DNA of 30,014 nucleotides from a virus, in the IMG/VR virus record IMGVR_UViG_3300045004_000053, positions 1 to 30,014 of that record; one strand, 5' to 3'. The translations under genes were made by a program, and so were the position numbers. This document shows positions 15,841 through 23,167 of this stretch, in pieces (position 1 is the stretch's first letter; each line of letters opens with the position of its first letter). The notes beneath the pieces are model-generated. The model was not told the DNA's origin, made no database searches, and saw only the letters and a program-made list of their open reading frames with translations.

Positions 15841-17700
15841 TCACGCCCCTTCGCTTGTATGAAAATCAACACCGTTGGGCGGAGCCAGCAGGCGAACCCG
15901 GTTCGCCTCTCCCCCACCCTGCGCCACCGGCCGCTTCCACGCCTGTTCCGCCAGGGAACCGCAGAACCGCGCCGCATCGCCGCCCCTCAGCTGGACCCGC
16001 TTCGTCCCGCCGCCGACCTTGCGAACCTTCAGTTCCGGCGTGACCAGGTCGCCCCGCACCGCCAGCCAGACCGCCCCCATTCGGGGCAACATCCACGGGG
16101 CGCAGGCCGGATCGGCCCGAGGCGAGACCGGATCGACCCGCTGATACTTGTCGCCGGCCGGGCCGCCGCAGAACCCGCTCAGGGTCGGCGCGACGGACAC
16201 CCCCATGACGTCGTCCGTATCCTCCATGTCGCTGGCCAGCGCCCACGCGTCTTGCAGGTCGATGGACACCAGCACCGACCCGAACGGCTCCGCCGGCGTC
16301 AGCACACAGGCCCGGCCCGTCGTGTCGCCGACGAAATGGGTGAACCGCTCCGCCCCGCGATGACCCCGCCCGCCGATCAGCGGCAGGATCGCCAGGGCGT
16401 CCGGCGCATCCGCCTCATGGCCCGGCAAGGTCAGCGGCGCCAACAACGCCGGTCCCCGATGGCCGCTGCGATCCAGCGGCGCATGGGCGTGCGCCCTCAG
16501 GCCCGCCAACGCCCGTTTGGCCCATGCCCCATCGTGCGACAGGCCCCGAACCTTCAACCAGGCCCGAACCAGCCCAACGTCCGCTGGATCGGCCTCGGCC
16601 CACAAGCCGCGCGCGTCCGTCGCCGTTCCGTTGACGGATCGGTTGGCGGAAATCACGTGCGGGGCCTTCGACCCCTCTGCCCGCCGGGGCGCGCCGCCGG
16701 TTTGCTGGCGCCCAGATGCGTTGCGTGAAGGCTCGGCCGATTTCGGGTTCATGGCGCCGAACGCCAGCGCACGGTCCACCTGACGGATCAGCTGGGCTTC
16801 GCTCATGGCGCTGGGCACATGCACCCGGCCCGCATTCTCCAGCGCCGACCGCGCATAGGCCTCGTCGATCTCGCCGCCGGCGACCAGCCGCCCGATCGAG
16901 CAACTGGCGGAATACAGGGTGCTGTCGCGCGACCCGACACGGGCCGCCTGAATGGTCGCCACCGCCCGATCCAGCGCCGCCTCGCCGTATGCACTGGCCC
17001 GCCCCTCGACCCGCACATGCGGCTTGGCCTCGACCTGGACGGGCGCTTCCTTCGGCTTGACCAGGGCGATCAGCCACGCAGGCGCAGGCGCGAAATCCAT
17101 CTCCCACGGCGCATGGCCGGGCCGCCAGCGATAGACGAAGCCGGGCGGAACCCCCTTTTTGGCGTCGCCGGGATGGATGCTGGGCGCGACGACGATGTAA
17201 CCACCCTCCCCCCGCACGTCCAAGGGCGCGCCGGACAGCTGCGAGCGGTTCGAGATATCGGCCGCCGCCGCTTCGTCATTCCACAGGAAGCACCGATGCC
17301 GCCCGCGCGCCGTCTGCTGTTCCACCGTATCGGGCAGTGGGCCGTGTTCCGCCTCCCGCGCCGCGATCCAGGCGGACGCCTCAGGCCCGTCTTCGTCCAG
17401 CACCCAAAAACCCGCCGGGGCTCCGGTGGCGATAGCCACGTTCGCCGACGGCTGCGCCTTGACCGGCCGCAACAGCCAGTCGTCCGACTTGCCGGGGTTC
17501 TTCTCGCGCAACTTCTCGATCGGCTGCAAAGGCAGCATCCACCGCCCGGCCCAGCGCTCCCGCGCCGTCCGCACGTCGGCCGACGCCATATGCAGCCCGA
17601 CCGTCCGCCCATACGGCTGTTTGGTTCGCGGCCGCAGCGGGAAGACCGCAATCGCCCGCTCCGCCAGCCGCACCGCCGCTTCCATCGTCGGCGTGGTCAT
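15841..17700 (-). CDS. Bifunctional primase-polymerase (prim-pol) with C-terminal toprim-like domain
   Basis: The 619-aa protein carries the N-terminal prim-pol domain (about 1-220): WVLDEDG with the catalytic acidic pair Asp102/Asp104, GRHRCFLW with His135, and DVRGEGGYIVVAPSIHPGD (161-179). A helical middle follows, and the C-terminal part (about 400-600) looks like a degenerate toprim_3-type domain (SVLVSIDLQDAWALA, then MGVSVAPTLSGFCGG and FCGSLAEQAWKRP). It would make primers and possibly extend them for the SF3 helicase encoded two genes downstream. The ATG at 17700 overlaps the methylase stop as ATGA. A palindrome copy lies at 15892-15906, read as Ala-Asn-Arg-Val-Arg. Confidence 0.9.
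   Translation of the reverse strand: MTTPTMEAAVRLAERAIAVFPLRPRTKQPYGRTVGLHMASADVRTARERWAGRWMLPLQPIEKLREKNPGKSDDWLLRPVKAQPSANVAIATGAPAGFWVLDEDGPEASAWIAAREAEHGPLPDTVEQQTARGRHRCFLWNDEAAAADISNRSQLSGAPLDVRGEGGYIVVAPSIHPGDAKKGVPPGFVYRWRPGHAPWEMDFAPAPAWLIALVKPKEAPVQVEAKPHVRVEGRASAYGEAALDRAVATIQAARVGSRDSTLYSASCSIGRLVAGGEIDEAYARSALENAGRVHVPSAMSEAQLIRQVDRALAFGAMNPKSAEPSRNASGRQQTGGAPRRAEGSKAPHVISANRSVNGTATDARGLWAEADPADVGLVRAWLKVRGLSHDGAWAKRALAGLRAHAHAPLDRSGHRGPALLAPLTLPGHEADAPDALAILPLIGGRGHRGAERFTHFVGDTTGRACVLTPAEPFGSVLVSIDLQDAWALASDMEDTDDVMGVSVAPTLSGFCGGPAGDKYQRVDPVSPRADPACAPWMLPRMGAVWLAVRGDLVTPELKVRKVGGGTKRVQLRGGDAARFCGSLAEQAWKRPVAQGGGEANRVRLLAPPNGVDFHTSEGA
15892..15906. repeat. Interspersed palindrome copy 5 (exact)
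   Basis: GCGAACCCGGTTCGC near the C-terminal coding end of the prim-pol gene; the symmetry extends to 19 bp (AGGCGAACCCGGTTCGCCT). Read Ala-Asn-Arg-Val-Arg. Confidence 0.8.
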
Positions 17701-18953
17701 GCGTCACCCATGGCGATGTCGCAGGCGGGCAGAGCCGCGCCGATCCGGTGCATGGCCAACAGGGCGTACCAGGGGTTCAGTTCGATAACCGTGGCGTCTA
17801 GCCCTCGCCGCGCCGCGACCAGGGCGGTCGTTCCCGCCCCGCCGAACGGATCGAGGACGCGCGCACCCTCCCCGCCCGAGGCGTCCAGGCATCGCTCCAC
17901 CAGGGACGGCGGGAAGGTGGCGAAATGCGACAGCCAGCCCGTGTGCGATCCGCAGGTGCAATACCGCTGGCGATCCACGCCGCCGTCAGCCCGATCAACC
18001 TCGACGACCCGCAACGCCCGCACGGCCTTACGGTCGAAATAGGCGCAGCAGTCCGTGCAGAGTTCGGAGTCGAACGGCGTCGTCGCCATCGCCCAAACAT
18101 CGACCGGTGACGGCTCATAGGTCCGCAGGCTGCGACCTTCGCCGCGTAGATAGGCGACCGGCTCCCGCTCGGTGCGGAACTGCGACGACTGTCCATGACC
18201 GCCCGCCGACGCCTTGTGATGGCGGGCGAAACTGTCGCCGCGCTCTCGGCCAGACCGCTTGATCGACCCATGACCGCCTTCGCCGACGGACCGATCCCAC
18301 CCCTTCGGCACGGGACAGTTGCCGACCGAGGCGCGACGGCCGGGCTCATCGTGAACGTAGGACCCGCCCCGGAACCCATTGGCGTCCTCGCCCGAGGTGC
18401 GGCCCTGACGGACGGCGGCCTTGTCGTAGAAATACGTCCCGGACTTCGTAAGCTGGAAGATCTTCTCGAACGCCGTCGCCGGACGGTCCCGCGTGGACTC
18501 CGGCATCGGGTTCGTCTTGCCCCAGATGTTTTCCGACCGAACCCACCACCCGTCGTCCTGCAGCGCGATGGCCAGACGGTTGGGGATCATGCACAGGTCT
18601 TTCGGCTTCAGCGTCCCGCCGACCGTCGAGAACGGCTTGTCGCGGAACGTCCGATCATCCCCGCCGGCCGCCTTCGTCGCCGCCGCGCTCCGCCCGTTCG
18701 GCGTCGTGGCGTAACAGTCGCCGTAGTTGAGCCACAGCGTCCCGGTCGCCTTCAGCACCCGGCGGCATTCGCGGAACACCGCAACCATGGCGTCCAGGTG
18801 CTCGCCCAGCGTGGGCTCCAGCCCCAGCTGACCCTCGACGCCATAATCCCGCAGGCCCCAATAGGGCGGCGAGGTGATGATCACGTCGAAATAGTCCGAC
18901 GGCAGGCCGCTCAGCTTGGCCAGCACGTCGCCGATCAGGATGCGCACGGTCAT
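17697..18953 (-). CDS. DNA amino-methyltransferase (N6-adenine or N4-cytosine), beta class
   Basis: The 418-aa enzyme has motif IV TSPPYWGLRDYG at 27-38 and the AdoMet-binding motif I DPFGGAGTTALVA at 368-380, the order of the beta class. Product (N6-mA or N4-mC) cannot be decided from the SPPY motif alone. A long Gly/Arg-rich insert (about 185-275) and a Cys cluster (C299, C302, C303, C332, C334) are inserted between the motifs and may be a target-recognition region with a metal site. The start at 18953 overlaps the cytosine methylase stop as ATGA. No restriction endonuclease gene is near, so it is probably an orphan methylase that protects phage DNA or alters regulation. Confidence 0.9.
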   Translation of the reverse strand: MTVRILIGDVLAKLSGLPSDYFDVIITSPPYWGLRDYGVEGQLGLEPTLGEHLDAMVAVFRECRRVLKATGTLWLNYGDCYATTPNGRSAAATKAAGGDDRTFRDKPFSTVGGTLKPKDLCMIPNRLAIALQDDGWWVRSENIWGKTNPMPESTRDRPATAFEKIFQLTKSGTYFYDKAAVRQGRTSGEDANGFRGGSYVHDEPGRRASVGNCPVPKGWDRSVGEGGHGSIKRSGRERGDSFARHHKASAGGHGQSSQFRTEREPVAYLRGEGRSLRTYEPSPVDVWAMATTPFDSELCTDCCAYFDRKAVRALRVVEVDRADGGVDRQRYCTCGSHTGWLSHFATFPPSLVERCLDASGGEGARVLDPFGGAGTTALVAARRGLDATVIELNPWYALLAMHRIGAALPACDIAMGDA

Positions 18954-20809
18954 GCGGCCATCCTCTCGGCGGGCGTATTGTCGTTCAGGTTGGCCGCCGC
19001 CAGGGCATAGGCCAACGGCGGCGGGACCGAGTTCCCGACCATCAGGGTCGCGGCCGTGCCCGTGATCGGATTGCCCCACGGGTCGCGGTCGATGATGTAG
19101 TCGGCGGGGAAGCCCTGGGCGTTGAACAGTTCGCGGACCTTCAACATCCGCATGCCGATGTCGGCGATCTCCCACGTCTGGCCATGCAGAATGACCAGGC
19201 CGAACCGCAGGCGCGCCTGCGTCGTCCCGGTCGGGTCCGCCCATTCGGCCTCGGTCGGCTCGCCGAAATGATCCCACAGGAACCGCAGCACCGCCCGGCG
19301 ACGGCTGTCCGGCAGGGCGCCTATGGCCTGAAGCCGCGCTTCGATCAGCCGCTGCTGCGTCGCCCGACCCGTGATCGTGCTGACGCCCTCGCGCAGGTCA
19401 TGCCCCACCATCCCGGTGTTGGCCTGTTCCAGGAAGGTGGTCACCAGCCCGTGGCGATCCTCGCCCGTCACCGTCCGCACCGGATCGGCCGCCTCGCCCG
19501 CGTTCACGCCCATCCCATAATAGGTGGTCAGGTTGGCGGCGATGACGGATAGCTTGCCGCCGCCCCCCTCGCCCATGATCGTCGGCGACGGTTCGGTGAT
19601 GTCGTTGCCCGCGACGTTCGATCCGAACTGGCGACCCAAGGTGGCGGCGATCACCTGCGTCTTGCCGCCGCCGCCCGCAGTGATCGCACCGACCGGATCG
19701 GCGACATCGCTCCCGACGGAACGACCGAACTGGCGGCCCAGGCTGGCGACCGCCACGGCGAACTCCCCGCCCTTGGCGGCCGTAATCGTCCGGATCGGCT
19801 CGTTGGCGGCGTCCACGCGGTCAGGCGACCACTTGGTGTTCAGGATCGGGACCAGGGTTGGCGCGGCAAGCGCCTTCTCCCCACGATGCGCCGAGGTGAT
19901 GGTGGACAGGGGCTCTGCCGTCGTCGGAACCCGCCGTTCGCCGTGATGGGTCAGTTCGACGATGAACGGATCGGGCGATCCGACAACATAGCGTTCGATC
20001 CCCTTGGCGATCCGGCTCATGGTCGCATCGACCAGAGGCCGTTTGATCTTCAGCCCTTCGGCCTTGGCCTCGGCGGACGACATGAAGATCGACGGGCACC
20101 GTTCCGACCAGTCGATGATGGAGGCCGCGCTGGCATAGGGCAGCAGGCCCAGGGCGGCGGCCTCGCGCCTCGGCGCATGGGTGCGTTCGGGCCAGACGAT
20201 GGCCTCGCCGTCGCAACGCGCCAGGATGAACAGCCGCTTGCGAGTCGTCGGCGCGCCATAGTCGGCGGCGTTCAACACCTTCCACTCGACCGTATAGCCC
20301 GCCTGTTCCAGTCGACGGATGAAGCGCTTGAACGTCTCGCCCCGCCGCTTCTTGATCGGCTTGCCTTGGGCGTCCAGCGGCCCCCAGGTCGTGAACTCCT
20401 TGACGTTCTCGATGAAGATCACGTCCGGCCGGCGCAGCTTGGCCCAGGGGATGATGCACCACGCCAGCCCCCGGATGCGGGGCGACTTTGGCGCCGAACC
20501 CCGCGCGATCGAGAAGTGGGTGCAATCCGGCGAGGCCCAGAAGGCGCGGATACGGCGGCCGGGCTCCAGCGTCATCGGATGGACCGAGGTCGCATCGTCG
20601 CACAGGTGGACGCACTCCGGATGATTGACCTGGTGCATCCACAGGGCGGTGGCGTTGTGGTTCAGCGCATAGTCCGGCGCGAAACCGGCCTGCGCCATGC
20701 CCGCGCTGGAGCCGCCGCCGCCCGCGAACCAGACGACGTTCAGCGGGGTCAGCAGGGCGCCTGCGGCGATTGCGGCGGCAGCCGCAGCGAGGCGAACCGG
20801 GTTCGTCAT
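18950..20809 (-). CDS. DNA cytosine-5 methyltransferase with repeat-rich insert
   Basis: The 619-aa enzyme has motif I VVWFAGGGGSSAGMAQAG (25-42), a catalytic motif SPDCTHFS with Cys96 (in place of the usual PPC), ENV at 134-136, TRKRLF at 189-194 and the C-terminal motif LMVGNSVPPPLAYALA. Between the catalytic half and the last motifs (about 298-490) lie six degenerate repeats of 31-38 residues, each with a (D/E)P..(T/A)(I/V)T core followed by a Gly-rich turn and a V-A-x-L strand. This is where the target recognition domain lies in m5C enzymes. The N-terminus MTNPVRLAAAAAAIAAGALL is hydrophobic and unusual. The start at 20809 overlaps the upstream stop as ATGA. A palindrome copy is at 20792-20806. 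Confidence 0.9.
   Translation of the reverse strand: MTNPVRLAAAAAAIAAGALLTPLNVVWFAGGGGSSAGMAQAGFAPDYALNHNATALWMHQVNHPECVHLCDDATSVHPMTLEPGRRIRAFWASPDCTHFSIARGSAPKSPRIRGLAWCIIPWAKLRRPDVIFIENVKEFTTWGPLDAQGKPIKKRRGETFKRFIRRLEQAGYTVEWKVLNAADYGAPTTRKRLFILARCDGEAIVWPERTHAPRREAAALGLLPYASAASIIDWSERCPSIFMSSAEAKAEGLKIKRPLVDATMSRIAKGIERYVVGSPDPFIVELTHHGERRVPTTAEPLSTITSAHRGEKALAAPTLVPILNTKWSPDRVDAANEPIRTITAAKGGEFAVAVASLGRQFGRSVGSDVADPVGAITAGGGGKTQVIAATLGRQFGSNVAGNDITEPSPTIMGEGGGGKLSVIAANLTTYYGMGVNAGEAADPVRTVTGEDRHGLVTTFLEQANTGMVGHDLREGVSTITGRATQQRLIEARLQAIGALPDSRRRAVLRFLWDHFGEPTEAEWADPTGTTQARLRFGLVILHGQTWEIADIGMRMLKVRELFNAQGFPADYIIDRDPWGNPITGTAATLMVGNSVPPPLAYALAAANLNDNTPAERMAA
20792..20806. repeat. Interspersed palindrome copy 6 (one mismatch)
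   Basis: GCGAACCGGGTTCGT, last base changed, over codons 2-6 of the cytosine methyltransferase gene (Thr-Asn-Pro-Val-Arg). Confidence 0.7.
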
Positions 20810-21030
20810 GCCGACCGCTCCACCCGCAACAGGTCTTGCACCTCTTCCGGGTCCAGCGCCTCGCCCTTCGTTCCGAACAGAGTGCCCTTGCATGGCAAGG
20901 CGACCGCGTCCGGGCACGCCGTCACCTTGCCCGCCGCCATCGCCTGGGCGATCAGCGCCCGATCCGCGTCCGTGATCGGTGCAGGACGGTCGCCCGTCCG
21001 CTTCCTGTAGTAGGTCCGGCGCGGCCACAC
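20806..21030 (-). CDS. Small phage protein (74 aa), unknown
   Basis: It begins with GTG at 21030 (MWPRRTYYRKRTGD...) preceded by GGAGG at 7 bases, and ends at 20806 overlapping the cytosine methylase start. The middle, LIAQAMAAGKVTACPDAVAL, resembles small proteins common in alphaproteobacterial prophages, with a Cys-Pro near the centre; no function is known to me. A long in-frame extension to 21585 is open, but it runs antisense-like through the two upstream genes and has shadow composition. Confidence 0.65.
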   Translation of the reverse strand: MWPRRTYYRKRTGDRPAPITDADRALIAQAMAAGKVTACPDAVALPCKGTLFGTKGEALDPEEVQDLLRVERSA

Positions 21031-21032
21031 CC

Positions 21033-21440
21033 TCAGTCCTCCGCATAGGGCAGGCGGCGGGCGTTGGACGCGGCGACGTCGCCGACGACGGCGACGGGCG
21101 CCTGCGCCGTCACCGGCGTCGCGCGCCCGACCTCGGTCAGCAGTTCGTCCATCATCCCGGCCACGGCCAGCAGCGACGGCGCGATCTCCGCCCGCCGCGC
21201 CGCATCGGTCTGACGGCCATAGGCCAGGGCCAGGGACCAAAGCGGATAGGCGATCAGCCCGCGCGGATAGGCGGCCGGGATTTCGTACATCGTCCGCGCC
21301 TTCAGCGCCTTGTCCGCCAGGGCCGACAGGGCGGCGGGCGTCTGGCTCTCGACGGCGGCATGGGCTTCGCGCACCAGGTCGCGCCACTGGGGGCGGTGCT
21401 TGGCGTGATCGGCGGGGATGATTTTCCGGCGCCGGGTCAT
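21033..21440 (-). CDS. Hypothetical protein in the cro operon
   Basis: The 135-aa protein begins MTRRRKIIPADHAKHRPQW and is predicted to be mostly helical, with a Leu/Ala-rich central part and a C-terminal region rich in Val/Ala. No domain is recognised. The start at 21440 overlaps the Cro-like stop as ATGA, and its own stop lies 2 bases before the GTG of the next gene, so it is a coupled early gene. Confidence 0.7.
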   Translation of the reverse strand: MTRRRKIIPADHAKHRPQWRDLVREAHAAVESQTPAALSALADKALKARTMYEIPAAYPRGLIAYPLWSLALAYGRQTDAARRAEIAPSLLAVAGMMDELLTEVGRATPVTAQAPVAVVGDVAASNARRLPYAED

Positions 21441-21724
21441 TGGGTCCGCTCCAGCGACCCGACCGACGCCGGCAATGGCGCCCCGGACAGTTCGGGCGGA
21501 TACCAGTCAGCCGCGACCACCTCGCCCCGCGTCCATTCAAGGACGTCGGCGATCTTGTCCTCGCCTGGCACGATCCGCCGATCATCGCCGAACGGCAGCA
21601 GATAGCGGCTCGCGCCTTGGGGCGAGATGCCCCAGCGTTCGCCCAGGTGGCGGGTGCCCATGCCCCGGTCGCGCAGCCACCGATCCATCTTCGGGCGGGG
21701 CTTGAATGTCGGTTGTTCGGTCAT
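21437..21724 (-). CDS. Cro-like transcriptional regulator
   Basis: The 95-aa protein begins MTEQPTFKPRPKMDRWLRD and holds a helix-turn-helix in MGTRHLGERWGISPQGASRYL, followed by VPGEDKIADVLEWTRGEVVAADWYPPEL. The ending A.DWYPPEL is typical of small phage Cro/YdaS-like regulators. It is divergent from the CI-like repressor and is the first gene of the long leftward transcript. The shared control region (21725-21809) contains an operator-like site at 21782-21797. By analogy with lambdoid phages it should favour lytic growth by acting on the same sites as the repressor; that is inference. Confidence 0.8.
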   Translation of the reverse strand: MTEQPTFKPRPKMDRWLRDRGMGTRHLGERWGISPQGASRYLLPFGDDRRIVPGEDKIADVLEWTRGEVVAADWYPPELSGAPLPASVGSLERTQ

Positions 21725-21770
21725 CGTTGCGGTCCGCTGATTCGCGATGACCGTGATAACGAAACTTATT

Positions 21771-21809
21771 CGGTGGATTTCGCAACCATTTAGTTTAGAC
21801 AATCCACCG
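21771..21809. promoter_or_regulatory. Operator region between cro-like and repressor genes
   Basis: CGGTGGATT (21771-21779) and AATCCACCG (21801-21809) form a perfect 9-bp inverted repeat. Almost exactly at its centre lies GCAACCATTTAGTTTA (21782-21797), which matches the operator-like sites at 22947-23018. The inner site and the outer dyad share a centre within half a base. On the minus strand TTGTCT (21802-21797) could be a -35, but a good -10 is not evident; promoter positions are therefore left open. The repressor ATG at 21810 touches the right arm. Confidence 0.6.
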
Positions 21810-22613
21810 ATGCAGTCGCTCGCCCTCCAACGGCCGCTGTTGCAACGTCCGCCCCGCATGGTTGGCGATGTTGAAATGGCAGGTCACGGTGATGACGCCC
21901 TCCTCCTCGGACGGGCGCTGGGCGTGCTGCGCAAGCGCGCCGGCCTGACACAGGAGGGCGCCGGCGCTCGCCTGGACATGTCCGGGCAGGCCTGGGCCAA
22001 ATATGAGAAGGGCCGGGTTCCCGGCATCTTCCACCCCAATACGCAACGCCGCCTGACCGCCGCCCTGGGCTTCGAAGTCGCCGACCTGGAACGCGAGCGC
22101 CAGATCCTGTCCGGCGGCGGCCAGCCAGCCACCGTGACCGAGATCCGCAGCTTCGCCGCAGCGACCAGCAACAGCAGCCTACCGATCCGCGATCGTATTC
22201 AGGCTGGCGCATGGTTGATGGCGGACGACACGTCTCAGGTTTCGCCGCGCCGTCACGCCTTTGCGCGCGACCCGCGCTTTCCCCACGCGGATCAATGGCT
22301 GTCAGAGGTGATCGGCGACAGCGTGGATCGCCTGGGCATCTTTGAAGGCGACCTGGTTCATTGCGTAGATTTTGAAGGCGCAGGCCTGGGCCTACAGACG
22401 GGCCAGATCGTCGAGGTTGAACGCCTTCGGTTCGGCGGTGCGGAGCGCGAACTCAGCATCAAACAGGTCGAGTTTTCACCGGCCGGGCCGCTACTTTGGC
22501 CCCGATCCTCGAACCCGCGCTGGGCCACGCCTCTCAGCATGACGGACGGGGCGAATGATGAGGTCGAGGTCCGCATTCGCGGCCTTGTGGTCCAGTCTAT
22601 CCGTCGCTTTTAA
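21810..22613 (+). CDS. CI-like repressor with S24 (LexA-type) autocleavage domain
   Basis: Counted from ATG 21810 (267 aa), an XRE-type helix-turn-helix lies at about 33-68 (LGVLRKRAGLTQEGAGARLD...SGQAWAKYEKGR). The C-terminal half is an S24 peptidase: a likely Ala132-Gly133 cleavage site in RIQAGAWL, nucleophile Ser171 in VIGDSVDRLGIFEGDLV, and general base Lys218 in ELSIKQVEF. The repressor should keep the lysogen and be inactivated by RecA-stimulated self-cleavage. The true start is uncertain; ATG codons at 21859 and 21877 are also in frame and none has a strong ribosome site. Its 3' end overlaps the convergent membrane-protein gene by 17 bases. Confidence 0.88.
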   Translation: MQSLALQRPLLQRPPRMVGDVEMAGHGDDALLLGRALGVLRKRAGLTQEGAGARLDMSGQAWAKYEKGRVPGIFHPNTQRRLTAALGFEVADLERERQILSGGGQPATVTEIRSFAAATSNSSLPIRDRIQAGAWLMADDTSQVSPRRHAFARDPRFPHADQWLSEVIGDSVDRLGIFEGDLVHCVDFEGAGLGLQTGQIVEVERLRFGGAERELSIKQVEFSPAGPLLWPRSSNPRWATPLSMTDGANDEVEVRIRGLVVQSIRRF

Positions 22614-22851
22614 CGGCCAGGGCGTCCTGAATACGCCGCAAGTGCGCGCAGACGCGCTCTGCCGCTAGAAGGATTACGCCGGCGATGAAGGCGAATCCGC
22701 CGCCGATGAAATACATCTCGCGCTGAAGCATCAGATCAGTGTTTGCGATGGACGGGTCGGCTGGCGTCGTCACGTCCATCGCCCCCGCGCCGATCATTTG
22801 CGCGATGCCTGCGACCAGCAGGAACACGCCTCCAATCAGAATACGCTTCAT
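22597..22851 (-). CDS. Small two-span membrane protein beside the repressor
   Basis: The 84-aa protein begins MKRILIGGVFLLVAGIAQM. Two hydrophobic segments (about 3-22 and 48-67) are separated by a polar loop, and the C-terminus is basic (AHLRRIQDALAVKSDG). GAGGATGTC just before the ATG at 22851 is a good ribosome site. The gene lies in the immunity region, convergent with and overlapping the repressor, and opposite in direction to the early operon. Small membrane proteins in that position are often expressed from the lysogen and can block superinfection. I infer that as a possibility only; no family is recognised. Confidence 0.65.
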   Translation of the reverse strand: MKRILIGGVFLLVAGIAQMIGAGAMDVTTPADPSIANTDLMLQREMYFIGGGFAFIAGVILLAAERVCAHLRRIQDALAVKSDG

Positions 22852-22946
22852 GACATCCTCCAGCCCACACACTGCCCCTGCAGCAGGAGCGAGACAATCC
22901 CCGCCCTCGCGATAGGAGTCTGCGTGCTCAATCACTAGCCGACTTC

Positions 22947-23018
22947 GCGACCAAACGGTTTTCGACGCCAACTAAAGGGTTGCAAACTTCCCGGTTGACT
23001 TTCCAACCATTTGGTTGG
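22947..23018. promoter_or_regulatory. Three operator-like sites upstream of the early operon
   Basis: Sites at 22947-22962 (minus strand, weakest, 11 of 16 matches), 22968-22983 (minus strand) and 23003-23018 (plus strand) share the pattern sCAACCaTTTrGTTkG with the site at 21782-21797. The last, CCAACCATTTGGTTGG, is a near-perfect palindrome (CCAACCA-TT-TGGTTGG). Starts are 21 and 35 bases apart. Their presence on both sides of the repressor gene, and nowhere else that I noticed, marks them as the probable repressor operators. Confidence 0.65.
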
Positions 23019-23024
23019 GATAAG
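22995..23024 (+). promoter_or_regulatory. Rightward early promoter overlapped by an operator
   Basis: TTGACT (22995-23000) as -35 and GATAAG (23019-23024) as -10 are 18 bases apart. The palindromic site CCAACCATTTGGTTGG fills the spacer (23003-23018), so bound repressor would exclude RNA polymerase. Transcription would start near 23031 and run through a leader of about 140 bases into the early operon at 23168. Confidence 0.65.
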
Positions 23025-23167
23025 AAGGCGTCGCCCGCGTCGGGCGATCGCGCGGGTTGGGTCCCCACCCTCCTAGAGAGCCCAGCGCGAACGGGGACGG
23101 AAGCGTAGCGTAGGATTTTCCGTCACCGGCCCGGCGCGGGCGCACCCTTTCAACGGGAGCGCCGCAC
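23025..23167 (+). other. Structured leader of the early operon
   Basis: No gene is seen. Three inverted repeats are present: TCGCCCG (23031-23037) with CGGGCGA (23041-23047), GTCCCC (23061-23066) with GGGGAC (23093-23098), and GACGGAA (23096-23102) with TTCCGTC (23118-23124). The last two overlap and so could be alternative folds. No T-run follows, so no terminator can be claimed. GGGAG before the ATG at 23168 is the ribosome site. Confidence 0.45.

Noticed and set aside
17697-20809. Complete restriction-modification system
   Set aside because: Both neighbours are methyltransferases; no restriction endonuclease gene is found nearby. The HNH protein belongs to packaging by position and motif.
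21747-21809. Repressor start at 21747
   Set aside because: This would put the operator site and its dyad inside the coding region, with no ribosome site; starts at 21810 or later are more sensible.
23031-23047. Hairpin TCGCCCG-CGT-CGGGCGA as an intrinsic terminator
   Set aside because: It lies about at the transcription start of the early promoter and has no following T-run.
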